Part shown: in pieces, positions 17,157 through 26,122 of the stretch
Layout of the letters: every line of letters begins with the position of its first letter
Position numbering within the stretch: the first letter of the stretch is position 1
Source: Streptomyces sp. NBC_00659
GTDB lineage: Bacteria > Actinomycetota > Actinomycetes > Streptomycetales > Streptomycetaceae
NCBI RefSeq assembly: GCF_036226925.1
Contig: NZ_CP109031.1
Span: forward strand, 2,294,001 to 2,358,000
Length of the DNA: 64,000 bases
Reading direction: 5' to 3'
Notes under the pieces: generated by a model
The model's input: only the letters and a program-made list of their open reading frames with translations
Database searches by the model: none
Told to the model about the DNA's origin: nothing
Position numbers and translations under genes: made by a program

Positions 17157-18107
17157 TCACACCGTGCCGAGCACGCGGTCGCGCGCGGCACGGAAGGCTT
17201 GGTGTCCGTCGAGGTCCGGATACGACCACGGAGCCGCCGTCGGGTGGTCCGCGATCCGGAGGAACAGGGCGGCGGCCTCGCCGTCCCGGCCCTCGCAGAT
17301 CTTGGCGTGGGCAAGGAAGTTGAGGTCGACGAGGCGGCGCGGGTGATCGCCGTGCTCCCACTCCAGCCACCAGTCGAACGCGGCCTTCATCACCTGGCGG
17401 GCCCGGCGTCCGGCCCAGTGCCCGGAGGCGACCGGGTCGGCGGGCTCGCTGCCGGCGCCGGCGAGCACGCGGAAGCGCTCGGCGTGCGCGACGACCGGAA
17501 GGATCGCGAGCGGCGAGTCGGCGGGCGCCTGCTCGGCCGACCAGTTGGCGAAGTCGTAGACCTCGTGCAGCGGGTCCTGGCCCGCGGCGGCGCGGCGCTC
17601 GGCGAGCCGGGCGACCATCAGGTGGTGCGCGTGGTGATGGACGGCGTGCCGGTGGCGCACCTCGTCGAAGAGGCGGACCACGTCGTCCTCGGCTCCGAGC
17701 GAGCGCTCCAGGAGGAGGAGCCCGAGCCAGGGGGTGGGGTCGTCGGGGGCGAGGGCCGCCGCCCGCCGGCAGGCCTCGCGGGCGCTGTCGGGGCGCTCCT
17801 TGCCGTGCAGGGCGCGTTCCACGGTGGCACAGCCGAGGAGTACGGCGGCGTCGGCGGATTCCGGTTCGGCCAGCTGCCAGTCGCGGGCCCAGGCGAGCGT
17901 CGCCGGCTCCTGCGCGAGGACGGTGACACGGTGCCCGCGGCGGTCCCAGTCGTCGCCGGTCGCGGCGAGCAGCGTCCGGACGTCGGTCCACCGCCCCTGG
18001 TTCAACGCGGTGCGTGCGGTCGCGAGTTCGGCGTCGTCGAGGGCGGCGTCGAAGGCCTGGGACGTCCGCTTGCGGCCGCGGCCCAGGGGAGGTGGGGGTG
18101 GTGACAC
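17157..18107 (-). CDS. Conserved protein with TPR-like helical repeats, function unknown
   Basis: A 316-residue soluble protein, Ala/Arg/Trp-rich and almost entirely helical by composition, with paired-helix stretches resembling TPRs (for example SAREACRRAAALAPDDPTPW). It is also His-rich at RHRHAVHHHAHH. I do not recognise a catalytic motif. Start is GTG 18107; the ribosome site is weak (TGAGG about 13 bases off). Upstream of the APC permease gene, 40 bases apart. Confidence 0.75.
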   Translation of the reverse strand: MSPPPPPLGRGRKRTSQAFDAALDDAELATARTALNQGRWTDVRTLLAATGDDWDRRGHRVTVLAQEPATLAWARDWQLAEPESADAAVLLGCATVERALHGKERPDSAREACRRAAALAPDDPTPWLGLLLLERSLGAEDDVVRLFDEVRHRHAVHHHAHHLMVARLAERRAAAGQDPLHEVYDFANWSAEQAPADSPLAILPVVAHAERFRVLAGAGSEPADPVASGHWAGRRARQVMKAAFDWWLEWEHGDHPRRLVDLNFLAHAKICEGRDGEAAALFLRIADHPTAAPWSYPDLDGHQAFRAARDRVLGTV

Positions 18108-18422
18108 CGCTGCTCAACCTCACAGGCGCGGTTCGTCAAAGGGTGATCACGCACAGCAAACCCGGAGCCACGGGTTCAAGTCAAGCTCGGGCCCGGTCAC
18201 TACACGTGTCAACTGGCCACTTGTACACACCAGTTACCTGCACACCGTCCCGCAAAGTCCTGAACAGGCGCCTCGTCCAACCGACTTGGCGGGCTCTCTT
18301 GTCGCCGAGCCGCGGGCGGCCGTCACTGTCCTGATGACAACGGCCGCCCGGGTCGAGCGACTTGCAGATCGGCGCGATCAGAGCCGGGCCCGATCAGAGT
18401 CGGGCAGGACCGACGGACGCGA
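18108..18422 (+). other. Intergenic stretch without a gene
   Basis: 315 bases between the 5' end of the TPR-like gene and the 3' end of the FAD dehydrogenase gene. It holds a palindrome ACACGTGT (18203-18210), an inverted repeat at 18211-18235, a TTGACA on the minus strand beside it, and a short tRNA T-arm look-alike near 18171. No credible coding frame. Confidence 0.6.
18211..18235 (-). promoter_or_regulatory. Inverted repeat, possible operator of the TPR-like/APC transcript
   Basis: AACTGG and CCAGTT are separated by 13 bases. On the minus strand a TTGACA -35-like hexamer directly follows. Position suits control of the leftward gene pair; the regulator is unknown. Confidence 0.35.
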
Positions 18423-20078
<1,656 letters not shown>

Positions 20079-20141
20079 GGGCCCGTCCTCTCGGCAATTC
20101 CGACGGGTCTGATCGGGTCGGCGTCACGGGGGACGACCTGA

Positions 20142-20166
20142 TGACGTTTGTCACGAACCGATCGGT
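20142..20166 (-). promoter_or_regulatory. Two adjacent palindromes in the divergent FAD-dehydrogenase/transporter gap
   Basis: TGAC-GTTT-GTCA (20142-20153) and ACCGATCGGT (20157-20166) lie side by side, 64-88 bases upstream of the FAD dehydrogenase. They resemble TetR-type operators. The rest of the 302-base gap (20079-20380) shows no gene. Confidence 0.45.
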
Positions 20167-20380
20167 GGCGTCGCTGGTTGGGGAGACATCGATGCCGGTC
20201 GGCCACGCGGCCGACCAGCACTTGTTACTGATCGGTCCGAATCCTTCGGTACGAAAGGTGACCGAGTCAACTGCCTGGTTCCGGTTGTTCCCGGGGGCGG
20301 GCGCGCGGACCATGGCACTACAGTCGGCGGGATACGCAACACTGGCCCGCCCCGACTTCTGACGCATCGAGGTACCCAGC

Positions 20381-21274
20381 GTGTCGGTACTGGTTCTGGT
20401 CCTCGCCGTGAGCGCGGCCTGCTGCCTGGGATTCGGGTTCGTGCTCCAGCAGAACGCCGCCTCGCACGCCCCGCTCAGCGACTTCCTCTCGCCGCGCATC
20501 CTGCTCGACCTCATCCGGGTCCCCCGCTGGCTGGGCGGTATCGGGCTCATGGTGTGCGGCATGGTCCTCGGGGCGATCGCGCTCGGCAACGGCGAGGTCT
20601 CGCTGGTGGAACCGCTCCTCGCCACCAACCTGCTCTTCGCGCTGGCGCTCTCCCGACATCAGACCAAACAGCCGCTGGGCCGGCAGGGCTGGGCCGGGCT
20701 GCTGCTGCTCGCCGGCGGTGTCTCGGCGTTCATCGTGGCCGGGCAGCCACAGGGCGGCGACGCCGTCGACGACCCGCTGCGGCACTGGCTGATCATCGGG
20801 ATCGTGGTCGGGCTCGCCGTGCTGCTCACCACCTGTGCGAAACGGTCCCGGCTGAGCGCCGGACCCGTGCTGCTCGCCACCGCCGCCGGCCTGCTGTACG
20901 GCCTCCAGGACGCGCTCACCCGGGTCAGTGGCCAGCGGTTCAGTGCCGACGGGCTGGCCGAGCTGCTCACCAGCTGGCAGCCGTACGCGGTGCTCGTCCT
21001 CGGCGTGACGGGGCTGGTCCTCGTCCAGAGCGCCTTCGAGACCGCGCCGCTGCGGATGTCTCTGCCCGCGCTCACCGCCGCCCAGCCGCTGGCGGGCATC
21101 GTCTGCGGGGTGGGCTTCCTCGGGGACCAGCTGCGCACCGACGCGGGCGCCCTCGCCTGGCAGGCCGCGGGGCTCGCCGGCATCGTGACGGGGATCGTCC
21201 TGCTGGGCATGCACCCGGCGATGCCCTCGGGCACCGCGGAACCGGAACACTCCCGGGACCTCCAGCCGCACTGA
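20381..21274 (+). CDS. DMT (drug/metabolite transporter) family membrane protein
   Basis: A 297-residue protein with about nine or ten hydrophobic helices in an EamA/DMT-like duplicated arrangement (VSLVEPLLATNLLFALALS in the first half, QPLAGIVCGVGFLGDQLR in the second). Exporter or permease of unknown substrate. GTG 20381 has GAGG eight bases upstream. Its stop codon lies inside a 60-base tandem duplication that continues downstream. Confidence 0.83.
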   Translation: MSVLVLVLAVSAACCLGFGFVLQQNAASHAPLSDFLSPRILLDLIRVPRWLGGIGLMVCGMVLGAIALGNGEVSLVEPLLATNLLFALALSRHQTKQPLGRQGWAGLLLLAGGVSAFIVAGQPQGGDAVDDPLRHWLIIGIVVGLAVLLTTCAKRSRLSAGPVLLATAAGLLYGLQDALTRVSGQRFSADGLAELLTSWQPYAVLVLGVTGLVLVQSAFETAPLRMSLPALTAAQPLAGIVCGVGFLGDQLRTDAGALAWQAAGLAGIVTGIVLLGMHPAMPSGTAEPEHSRDLQPH

Positions 21275-21382
21275 GCGAGCCCCTGGACGGCCCGGGCCCT
21301 GACGCCGTACCCGGCAGCCGTCCAGCCGCACTGAGCGAGCCCCGGACCGCCCGGCCCCGTGATGCCGTACCCGGAGGCCGTC
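21261..21382 (+). repeat. 60-base tandem duplication across the transporter stop codon
   Basis: TCCAGCCGCACTGAGCGAGC occurs at 21261 and again at 21321. The second part of the unit (ccgtacccgg block) repeats at 21301 and 21361 with a few changes. Copy 1 contains the stop codon of the DMT gene; copy 2 is non-coding. A shorter GACGCCGTCGAGGC-type echo follows. Confidence 0.85.
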
Positions 21383-21533
21383 GAGGCACCGGACGCCGTC
21401 GAGGCCGCGCACTACGCCATCCGGCACACGCCCCGGCCGGATGCGCCGGCTCGCCACCCCGACGGGCCCGCAGACCACCCCGACGGCCGCGAGGACCGCC
21501 GCCGCGGAGCCCGGAGCTGCTTGGATGGAACCC

Positions 21534-22049
21534 ATGAGTGCTGCTGACGAGATCCTCGACATCGTGGACGAGAACGACGAGATCATCGGGCAGTCCCCGC
21601 GCGGGGAGGCGTACGCGCGCGGGCTGCGCCACCGGGCCGTGTTCATCGAGGCGCGGGACGCCCGGGGCCGGCTCTTCGTCCATCGGCGCACCCCCACCAA
21701 ACTGGTGTTCCCCTCGTTCTACGACATGTTCGTGGGCGGGGTCGTCGGCGCCGGCGAGTCCTACGACGACGCGGCGCTCCGCGAGGCCGAGGAGGAACTC
21801 GGCGTCTCGGGGCTCCCCCGGCCGACTCCGCTGTTCAAGTTCCTGTACGACGACGGGGCCGGCGCGAGCTGGTGGTCGGCCGTGTACGAGGTCCGCTGCG
21901 AGCTTCCGGTGAACCCGCAGGCGGAGGAGGTCGCCTGGCACGACTTCCTCACCGAGGACGAGGTGGAGCGCCGGCTGGAGGAGTGGACGTGGGTGCCGGA
22001 CGGGCTGGCGGCCTACGAGCGGCTCACGGACTACCGGGCGATGGACTGA
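21534..22049 (+). CDS. NUDIX hydrolase
   Basis: A 171-residue pyrophosphohydrolase. The full NUDIX box is present: G-x5-E-x7-REUxEExGU as GGVVGAGESYDDAAL...REAEEELGV. It acts on a nucleoside diphosphate linked to some moiety; the substrate is not readable, though the N-terminal DEILDIVDENDEIIG resembles YfcD/Idi-like NUDIX proteins. Start at ATG 21534: a -10-like TTGGAT at 21521-21526 lies seven bases before it and there is no ribosome site, so a leaderless mRNA is likely. Confidence 0.88.
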   Translation: MSAADEILDIVDENDEIIGQSPRGEAYARGLRHRAVFIEARDARGRLFVHRRTPTKLVFPSFYDMFVGGVVGAGESYDDAALREAEEELGVSGLPRPTPLFKFLYDDGAGASWWSAVYEVRCELPVNPQAEEVAWHDFLTEDEVERRLEEWTWVPDGLAAYERLTDYRAMD

Positions 22050-22067
22050 TCGGCGATGGACTGATCC
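22038..22067 (+). repeat. 15-base perfect tandem duplication across the NUDIX stop codon
   Basis: GGCGATGGACTGATC is present twice back to back (22038-22052, 22053-22067). The first copy contains the stop codon (22047-22049). Confidence 0.9.
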
Positions 22068-22136
22068 GCCCGGCCGAACGCGGTCGGTTCAGCACCGGAG
22101 GAGCCCGTCGTAAGGCTCCCCGGTAGGGTCCTGGGC

Positions 22137-22529
22137 GTGATCGAACTCGTGCGCAATGTCCGGTTGTGGTTCGCGCCGCAGGAGATCCGGTCCGAGGGCA
22201 AGACCCCGGACTACCGGTTCTCGCTGGCCAATGAGCGGACTTTTCTGGCCTGGCTGCGCACCGCGCTCGCACTCATCGGCGGCGGCTTCGCCGTGGACCA
22301 GTTCCTGCCGGACCTGCGCTGGGCCTGGCGCGCGGGTCTGGCCCTGGCGCTGCTGGCGGCGGGCGTGCTCTGCGCGCTGCGGGCCGTCAATCACTGGGTG
22401 CGCTGCGAGCGGGCGATGCGGCGGGACGAGGACCTGCCGGTGTCGCGCTTCCCGGCGCTGCTGAGCATCGTCGTCGCGGTCGTCGCGGTCGCGATGATCG
22501 TCGTCGTCCTCGTCGGCTGGGCGGGATGA
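22137..22529 (+). CDS. YidH/DUF202 family membrane protein
   Basis: A 130-residue inner-membrane protein with three helices and the DUF202 signature FSLANERTFLAWLRTALALIGGG. Function is unknown in bacteria. The GTG at 22137 is seven bases after a TAGGGT -10-like box (22124-22129) with no ribosome site, so it is probably leaderless. Overlaps the next DUF202 gene by four bases (ATGA). Confidence 0.88.
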   Translation: MIELVRNVRLWFAPQEIRSEGKTPDYRFSLANERTFLAWLRTALALIGGGFAVDQFLPDLRWAWRAGLALALLAAGVLCALRAVNHWVRCERAMRRDEDLPVSRFPALLSIVVAVVAVAMIVVVLVGWAG

Positions 22530-22855
22530 CCACCCCTCTCCGGGAGGAGCGCGATCCGGGCCTCCAGCCGGAACGCACGCGGCTGGCCTGGCGCCGTACG
22601 ACCCTCTCCTGCACCGTCGCCGCGGTGCTCGCCGCGAAGGCGGCCCTGCACGAGCGGGACTCGGCCGCCGGGATCCTGGCGTTCTCGTTCTGCTGCGTCG
22701 CCTGGCTCGCGTTCCTGGCTCTCGCCCACCGTCGCATCCGGACGCTGGCGGCCGCGGGCCCGGCGGGTCCGGCCGCACTCGCGCCCCGGCTGGCCGCGGC
22801 GACGGCACTGTGCACGGTGGCGCTGGCCGTGTTCGCCGTGGCACTGGTGTTCTAG
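22526..22855 (+). CDS. Second DUF202 family membrane protein
   Basis: A 109-residue protein with three helices and a divergent DUF202 signature, LQPERTRLAWRRTTLSC. It starts within the stop of the first DUF202 gene (ATGA), so the two are translationally coupled and probably work as a pair. Function unknown. Confidence 0.85.
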   Translation: MTTPLREERDPGLQPERTRLAWRRTTLSCTVAAVLAAKAALHERDSAAGILAFSFCCVAWLAFLALAHRRIRTLAAAGPAGPAALAPRLAAATALCTVALAVFAVALVF

Positions 22856-22856
22856 G

Positions 22857-22940
22857 CGTCGGGTCTTCCCGGCGTCGGCTCCAGGTGTCAGGTCTTCCGG
22901 CTGTCGGGTCCGGGCGTCGGGTCCTCCAGGTGCCGGCTGC
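22857..22940 (+). repeat. Degenerate ~15-base tandem repeats after the DUF202 pair
   Basis: About six imperfect copies of GGCGTCGGGTCTTCC begin two bases after the stop codon (22853-22855) and run to about 22940. Confidence 0.65.
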
Positions 22941-22999
22941 CCCCGAGCGGCGCTCGTCCGGGGGAGACGCCGATCACGTTTGACGCAGCGGCTGGACGA

Positions 23000-23019
23000 C
23001 ATACCGACTGGTCGGCATC
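23000..23019 (+). promoter_or_regulatory. TetR-type operator, site 1 of a shared set
   Basis: CATACCGACTGGTCGGCATC, close to the palindrome CATACCGACCGGTCGGTATG. It lies 40 bases before the phosphotransferase-acyl-CoA dehydrogenase operon. Related sites stand at 28576 and 50527. Confidence 0.65.
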
Positions 23020-23058
23020 ATGGTCATGTCCCGATACCCGTGTGCTGAGGAGCGACAG

Positions 23059-24081
23059 ATGAGCCCGGACCACCCGCCAGGTCTCGATCTCGACCGGCTG
23101 CGCGGCCTGCTCGACCGCGAGCGGCCCGGACTGGTGAACGGCCCGCTGAGCGGCCGGCTGATCGAGGGCGGACGGTCGAACCTCACGTACGCGGTCACCG
23201 ACGGCACCGCCCGGTGGGTCGTACGACGGCCTCCGCTGGGCCATGTGCTGGCCACGGCGCACGACATGAGGCGTGAGCACCGGGTGATCAGCGCCCTGCA
23301 CCCGACAGCCGTGCCGGTCCCGGACCCCGTGCTGCTGTGCGAGGACGAGTCGGTGCTCGGCGCCCCGTTCTACGTCATGGAGTTCGTGGAGGGCACCCCC
23401 TTCCGCACGGCCGACCAGCTCGCCCCGCTCGGCCCGCAGCGCACCCGCGACGCCGTGCTCGGCCTGGTGGACACCCTGGTCGAACTGCACGCGGTGGACC
23501 CCGCCGCGGTCGGCCTCGCCGACTTCGGCCGCCCCGAGGGCTTCCTCGACCGGCAACTGCGGCGCTGGGGCAAGCAGCTGGCCGCCTCCCGCAACCGTGA
23601 GCTCGCAGGCATCGACGAGCTGCACGCCGCCCTGGGCCGCGAACTGCCCACCTCCCCCGCACCCACCGTCGTGCACGGCGACTACCGCCTGGACAACGTG
23701 CTGATCGGACCCGACGACCGGATCATGGCGATCCTGGACTGGGAGATGTCCACCCTCGGCGATCCGCTCACCGACCTGGGACTGCTCGTCATGTACAGCA
23801 CGCCCCTGGACCTGCCCAACTCCCCCATCAGCACGACCGCTTCGGCCGCCGGGCACCCGGCGGCAGCCGAGATCGTCGAGCGGTACGCCGCGCGCTCGGG
23901 GCGCGACGTCTCCGCGGTCTCCTGGTACACGGCCTTCGCCTGGTTCAAGCTCGCCGTGATCCTGGAGGGCATCCACTACCGCTACACCAAGGGCCAGACG
24001 GTCGGCGCGGGCTTCGACCGCATCGGCGAGCTGGTTCCCGTCTTCATCGAGCACGGCCTGACCACCCTTCAGGAAGGCTGA
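23059..24081 (+). CDS. Phosphotransferase (APH) family protein, acyl-CoA-dehydrogenase-associated
   Basis: A 340-residue kinase-like protein with the aminoglycoside-phosphotransferase fold. Catalytic loop VVHGDYRLDNVLIG and metal motif ILDWEMSTLGDP are intact. In animals and many bacteria this family is fused to, or encoded beside, acyl-CoA dehydrogenases (ACAD10/11-like) and phosphorylates 4-hydroxy acids or their CoA esters; the pairing with the next gene supports that role here. ATG 23059 with AGGAG six bases before it. The 3' end is seven bases from the dehydrogenase start. Confidence 0.88.
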   Translation: MSPDHPPGLDLDRLRGLLDRERPGLVNGPLSGRLIEGGRSNLTYAVTDGTARWVVRRPPLGHVLATAHDMRREHRVISALHPTAVPVPDPVLLCEDESVLGAPFYVMEFVEGTPFRTADQLAPLGPQRTRDAVLGLVDTLVELHAVDPAAVGLADFGRPEGFLDRQLRRWGKQLAASRNRELAGIDELHAALGRELPTSPAPTVVHGDYRLDNVLIGPDDRIMAILDWEMSTLGDPLTDLGLLVMYSTPLDLPNSPISTTASAAGHPAAAEIVERYAARSGRDVSAVSWYTAFAWFKLAVILEGIHYRYTKGQTVGAGFDRIGELVPVFIEHGLTTLQEG

Positions 24082-24087
24082 TCCGCC

Positions 24088-25302
24088 ATGGACTTCGCAT
24101 TCGACGCGCGCACCGAAGAGCTGCGCGGGAAGCTGCTCGCCTTCATGGACGAGTACGTGTATCCGGCGGAGGCCGTCGCGGAGGAGCAGCGCGCCCTGCT
24201 GGCCTCGCCGTGGGACACGCCCGCCGTGGTCGGTGAGCTGAAGGCCGAGGCCCGCAGGCAGGGTCTGTGGAACCTCTTCCTTCCGGACTCCGAGTACGGT
24301 GCCGGGCTGACCAACCTCCAGTACGCGCCGCTCGCCGAAATCACCGGCCGCAGCCCGCACCTGGCGCCCACCGCGCTGAACTGCGCCGCTCCGGACACCG
24401 GGAACATGGAGGTGCTCACCCAGTTCGGTGACGAGGCGCAGCGCAAGCAGTGGCTGGAGCCGCTGCTCGCCGGGGAGATCCGTTCCGCGTTCGCGATGAC
24501 GGAGCCCGAGGTCGCCTCCTCGGACGCGACGAACATCACCACGCTCATCGAGCGGGACGGCGACGAGTACGTCGTCACCGGCCGCAAGTGGTACATCTCA
24601 GGGGCGATGAACCCCGACTGCAAGATCTTCATCGTGATGGGCAAGACGGATCCGGACGGCGCCGACATCCGCCGCCAGCAGTCGATGATCCTGGTCCCGC
24701 GTGACACCCCGGGCCTGGAGGTCCGGCGCGCGATGCAGGTGTACGGCTACGAGGACCACTCCCACGGCGGCCACGCGGAGGTCGTCTTCGATCACGTCCG
24801 CGTCCCGGCGAGCAACCTGATCGGCCAGGAGGGCGGCGGGTTCGCCATCGCGCAGGCGCGGCTCGGTCCGGGCCGGATCCACCACTGCATGAGGCTGATC
24901 GGCATGGCGGAGCGGGCCATCGAGCTGATGTGCCGCCGGGCGGTGTCCCGTACGGCGTTCGGCAAGCCGCTGGCCCAGCAGGGTGTCGTGCAGAACTGGA
25001 TCGCCGACGCCCGGGTCACCGTCGAGCAGCTTCGTCTGCTGGTCCTGAAGACCGCCTGGATGATGGACACCGTCGGCAACAAGGGCGCCCACACCGAGAT
25101 CCAGGCCATCAAGATCGCCACTCCGCGCGCGGTCGTGGACATCCTCGACAAGGCGGTCCAGCTGCACGGTGCCGGCGGCGTCAGCCAGGACTTCCCGCTG
25201 GCCGAGCTGTGGGCCGCCGCGCGGACGCTGAAGCTCGCCGACGGTCCCGACGAGGTCCACCAGCGCTCGCTGGCGTACCGGGAGATCAAGAAGTACGCGT
25301 GA
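24088..25302 (+). CDS. Acyl-CoA dehydrogenase (ACAD10/11-like partner)
   Basis: A 404-residue flavoenzyme with the usual ACAD order: N-terminal helical domain, middle beta domain with AFAMTEPEVASSDATNI and GRKWYISGAMNP, and C-terminal helical domain ending VHQRSLAYREIKKY. The second half contains RTAFGKPLAQQGVVQ and LHGAGGVSQDFPLA. Together with the preceding kinase it probably handles 4-hydroxyacyl or other odd acyl-CoAs. Convergent with the TetR gene, separated by a strong composite hairpin. Confidence 0.9.
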   Translation: MDFAFDARTEELRGKLLAFMDEYVYPAEAVAEEQRALLASPWDTPAVVGELKAEARRQGLWNLFLPDSEYGAGLTNLQYAPLAEITGRSPHLAPTALNCAAPDTGNMEVLTQFGDEAQRKQWLEPLLAGEIRSAFAMTEPEVASSDATNITTLIERDGDEYVVTGRKWYISGAMNPDCKIFIVMGKTDPDGADIRRQQSMILVPRDTPGLEVRRAMQVYGYEDHSHGGHAEVVFDHVRVPASNLIGQEGGGFAIAQARLGPGRIHHCMRLIGMAERAIELMCRRAVSRTAFGKPLAQQGVVQNWIADARVTVEQLRLLVLKTAWMMDTVGNKGAHTEIQAIKIATPRAVVDILDKAVQLHGAGGVSQDFPLAELWAAARTLKLADGPDEVHQRSLAYREIKKYA

Positions 25303-25356
25303 CGCCCGGCGGGGCGGGGGACTTTCTCGCCCCCTCCGCCCCTTCTCGTCCCGTAC

Positions 25357-25432
25357 CCGGGGGCGCTGCCCCCGGCCCCCCGCTCCTCAAACGCCGGAGG
25401 GGCTGATTCTTCAGCCCCTCCGGCGTTTGAGG
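25357..25432 (+). terminator. Bidirectional terminator made of two hairpins (Streptomyces REP-like element)
   Basis: First hairpin: CCGGGGGC-GCT-GCCCCCGG (25357-25375). Second: 22-base perfect arms (25385-25406 and 25411-25432) around TTCT, built on CCTCAAACGCCGGAGGGGCT. It lies between convergent genes. The same CTCAAACGCCGG motif is, as I recall, a common intergenic repeat in Streptomyces genomes. Confidence 0.88.
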
Positions 25433-25443
25433 ACGAGACGTCG

Positions 25444-26046
25444 TCAGGGGCGCAGGGCGCGCAAGAGCAGGTCCGCCAGGTGGTCGGCGACCTCCTGGGG
25501 GGCCAGGGGGCCGTCGGGGCGGTACCACGTGGACAGGTGGTGGACCGAGCCGAAGTGGTAGTCGACGACCAGGTCGGCGGGGGTGGCCGTGGAGAAGACG
25601 CCCTTCTTCTGGCCCTCCTCGACCAGGGCGCGGAAGCGCTCGTGGTAGCGGCGCCGCTCGGACCGCACCTGCTTGAGCTTCTCGGGGCCCAGGTGGTGCA
25701 TCGACCGGAAGAAGATCGAGGCGTCGTCGAGATTGTCGATGGTCGTGACGACCACGTCGGCCGCCGCGCGCCGCAGCCGCTCCTCGACCGGCGCGTCGGC
25801 GTCCGCGAAGGCGTCCAGCCGCTCCTGCTGGAGGCGCAGCACGCGCGCGTAGACCTCGTGCAGGAGGTCGTCCTTGGAGCCGAAGTAGTGGTACAGCGCC
25901 CCCTTGGTGACGCCCGCGGCCTCGACGATCTCCTGCACCGAGGTGCGGTCGTAGCCCTGCTCGGCGAAGAGCCGGGTGGCGGCGGCAAGGAGCCGCTGCG
26001 GGACGGGCGTACCGTCACCGTCCGTCGTCCTGGGCACTGCCGCCAC
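25444..26046 (-). CDS. TetR/AcrR family regulator
   Basis: A 200-residue repressor. HTH at the N-terminus (about 15-60): TRLFAEQGYDRTSVQEIVEAAGVTKGALYHYFGSKDDLL. The C-terminal ligand-binding domain is of the fatty-acid-regulator type. GTG 26046 with AAGG five bases upstream. It lies just upstream of the acyl-CoA ligase/SDR genes' 3' end and convergent to the acyl-CoA dehydrogenase operon. It is the best-placed candidate to bind the shared palindromes at 23000 and 28576 (inference). Confidence 0.9.
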   Translation of the reverse strand: MAAVPRTTDGDGTPVPQRLLAAATRLFAEQGYDRTSVQEIVEAAGVTKGALYHYFGSKDDLLHEVYARVLRLQQERLDAFADADAPVEERLRRAAADVVVTTIDNLDDASIFFRSMHHLGPEKLKQVRSERRRYHERFRALVEEGQKKGVFSTATPADLVVDYHFGSVHHLSTWYRPDGPLAPQEVADHLADLLLRALRP

Positions 26047-26082
26047 CTGCCTTTCGTGCGTTCACATCGATGTCCGTCGTCC

Positions 26083-26122
26083 GCGAGGAGTCTGCGAGGA
26101 GTCCTGGAGACTACGGGGAGTC
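26083..26122 (-). repeat. 11-base tandem repeats at the stop codon of the acyl-CoA ligase gene
   Basis: GCGAGGAGTCT and GCGAGGAGTCC (26083-26104) plus a degenerate copy, GGGGAGTCC, that abuts the stop codon (26111-26113) of the leftward gene. Confidence 0.6.

Noticed and set aside
18160..18200. tRNA-like T-arm (GGGTTCAAGTC)
   Set aside because: Flanking bases do not pair into a T stem and no acceptor, D or anticodon arms are present.
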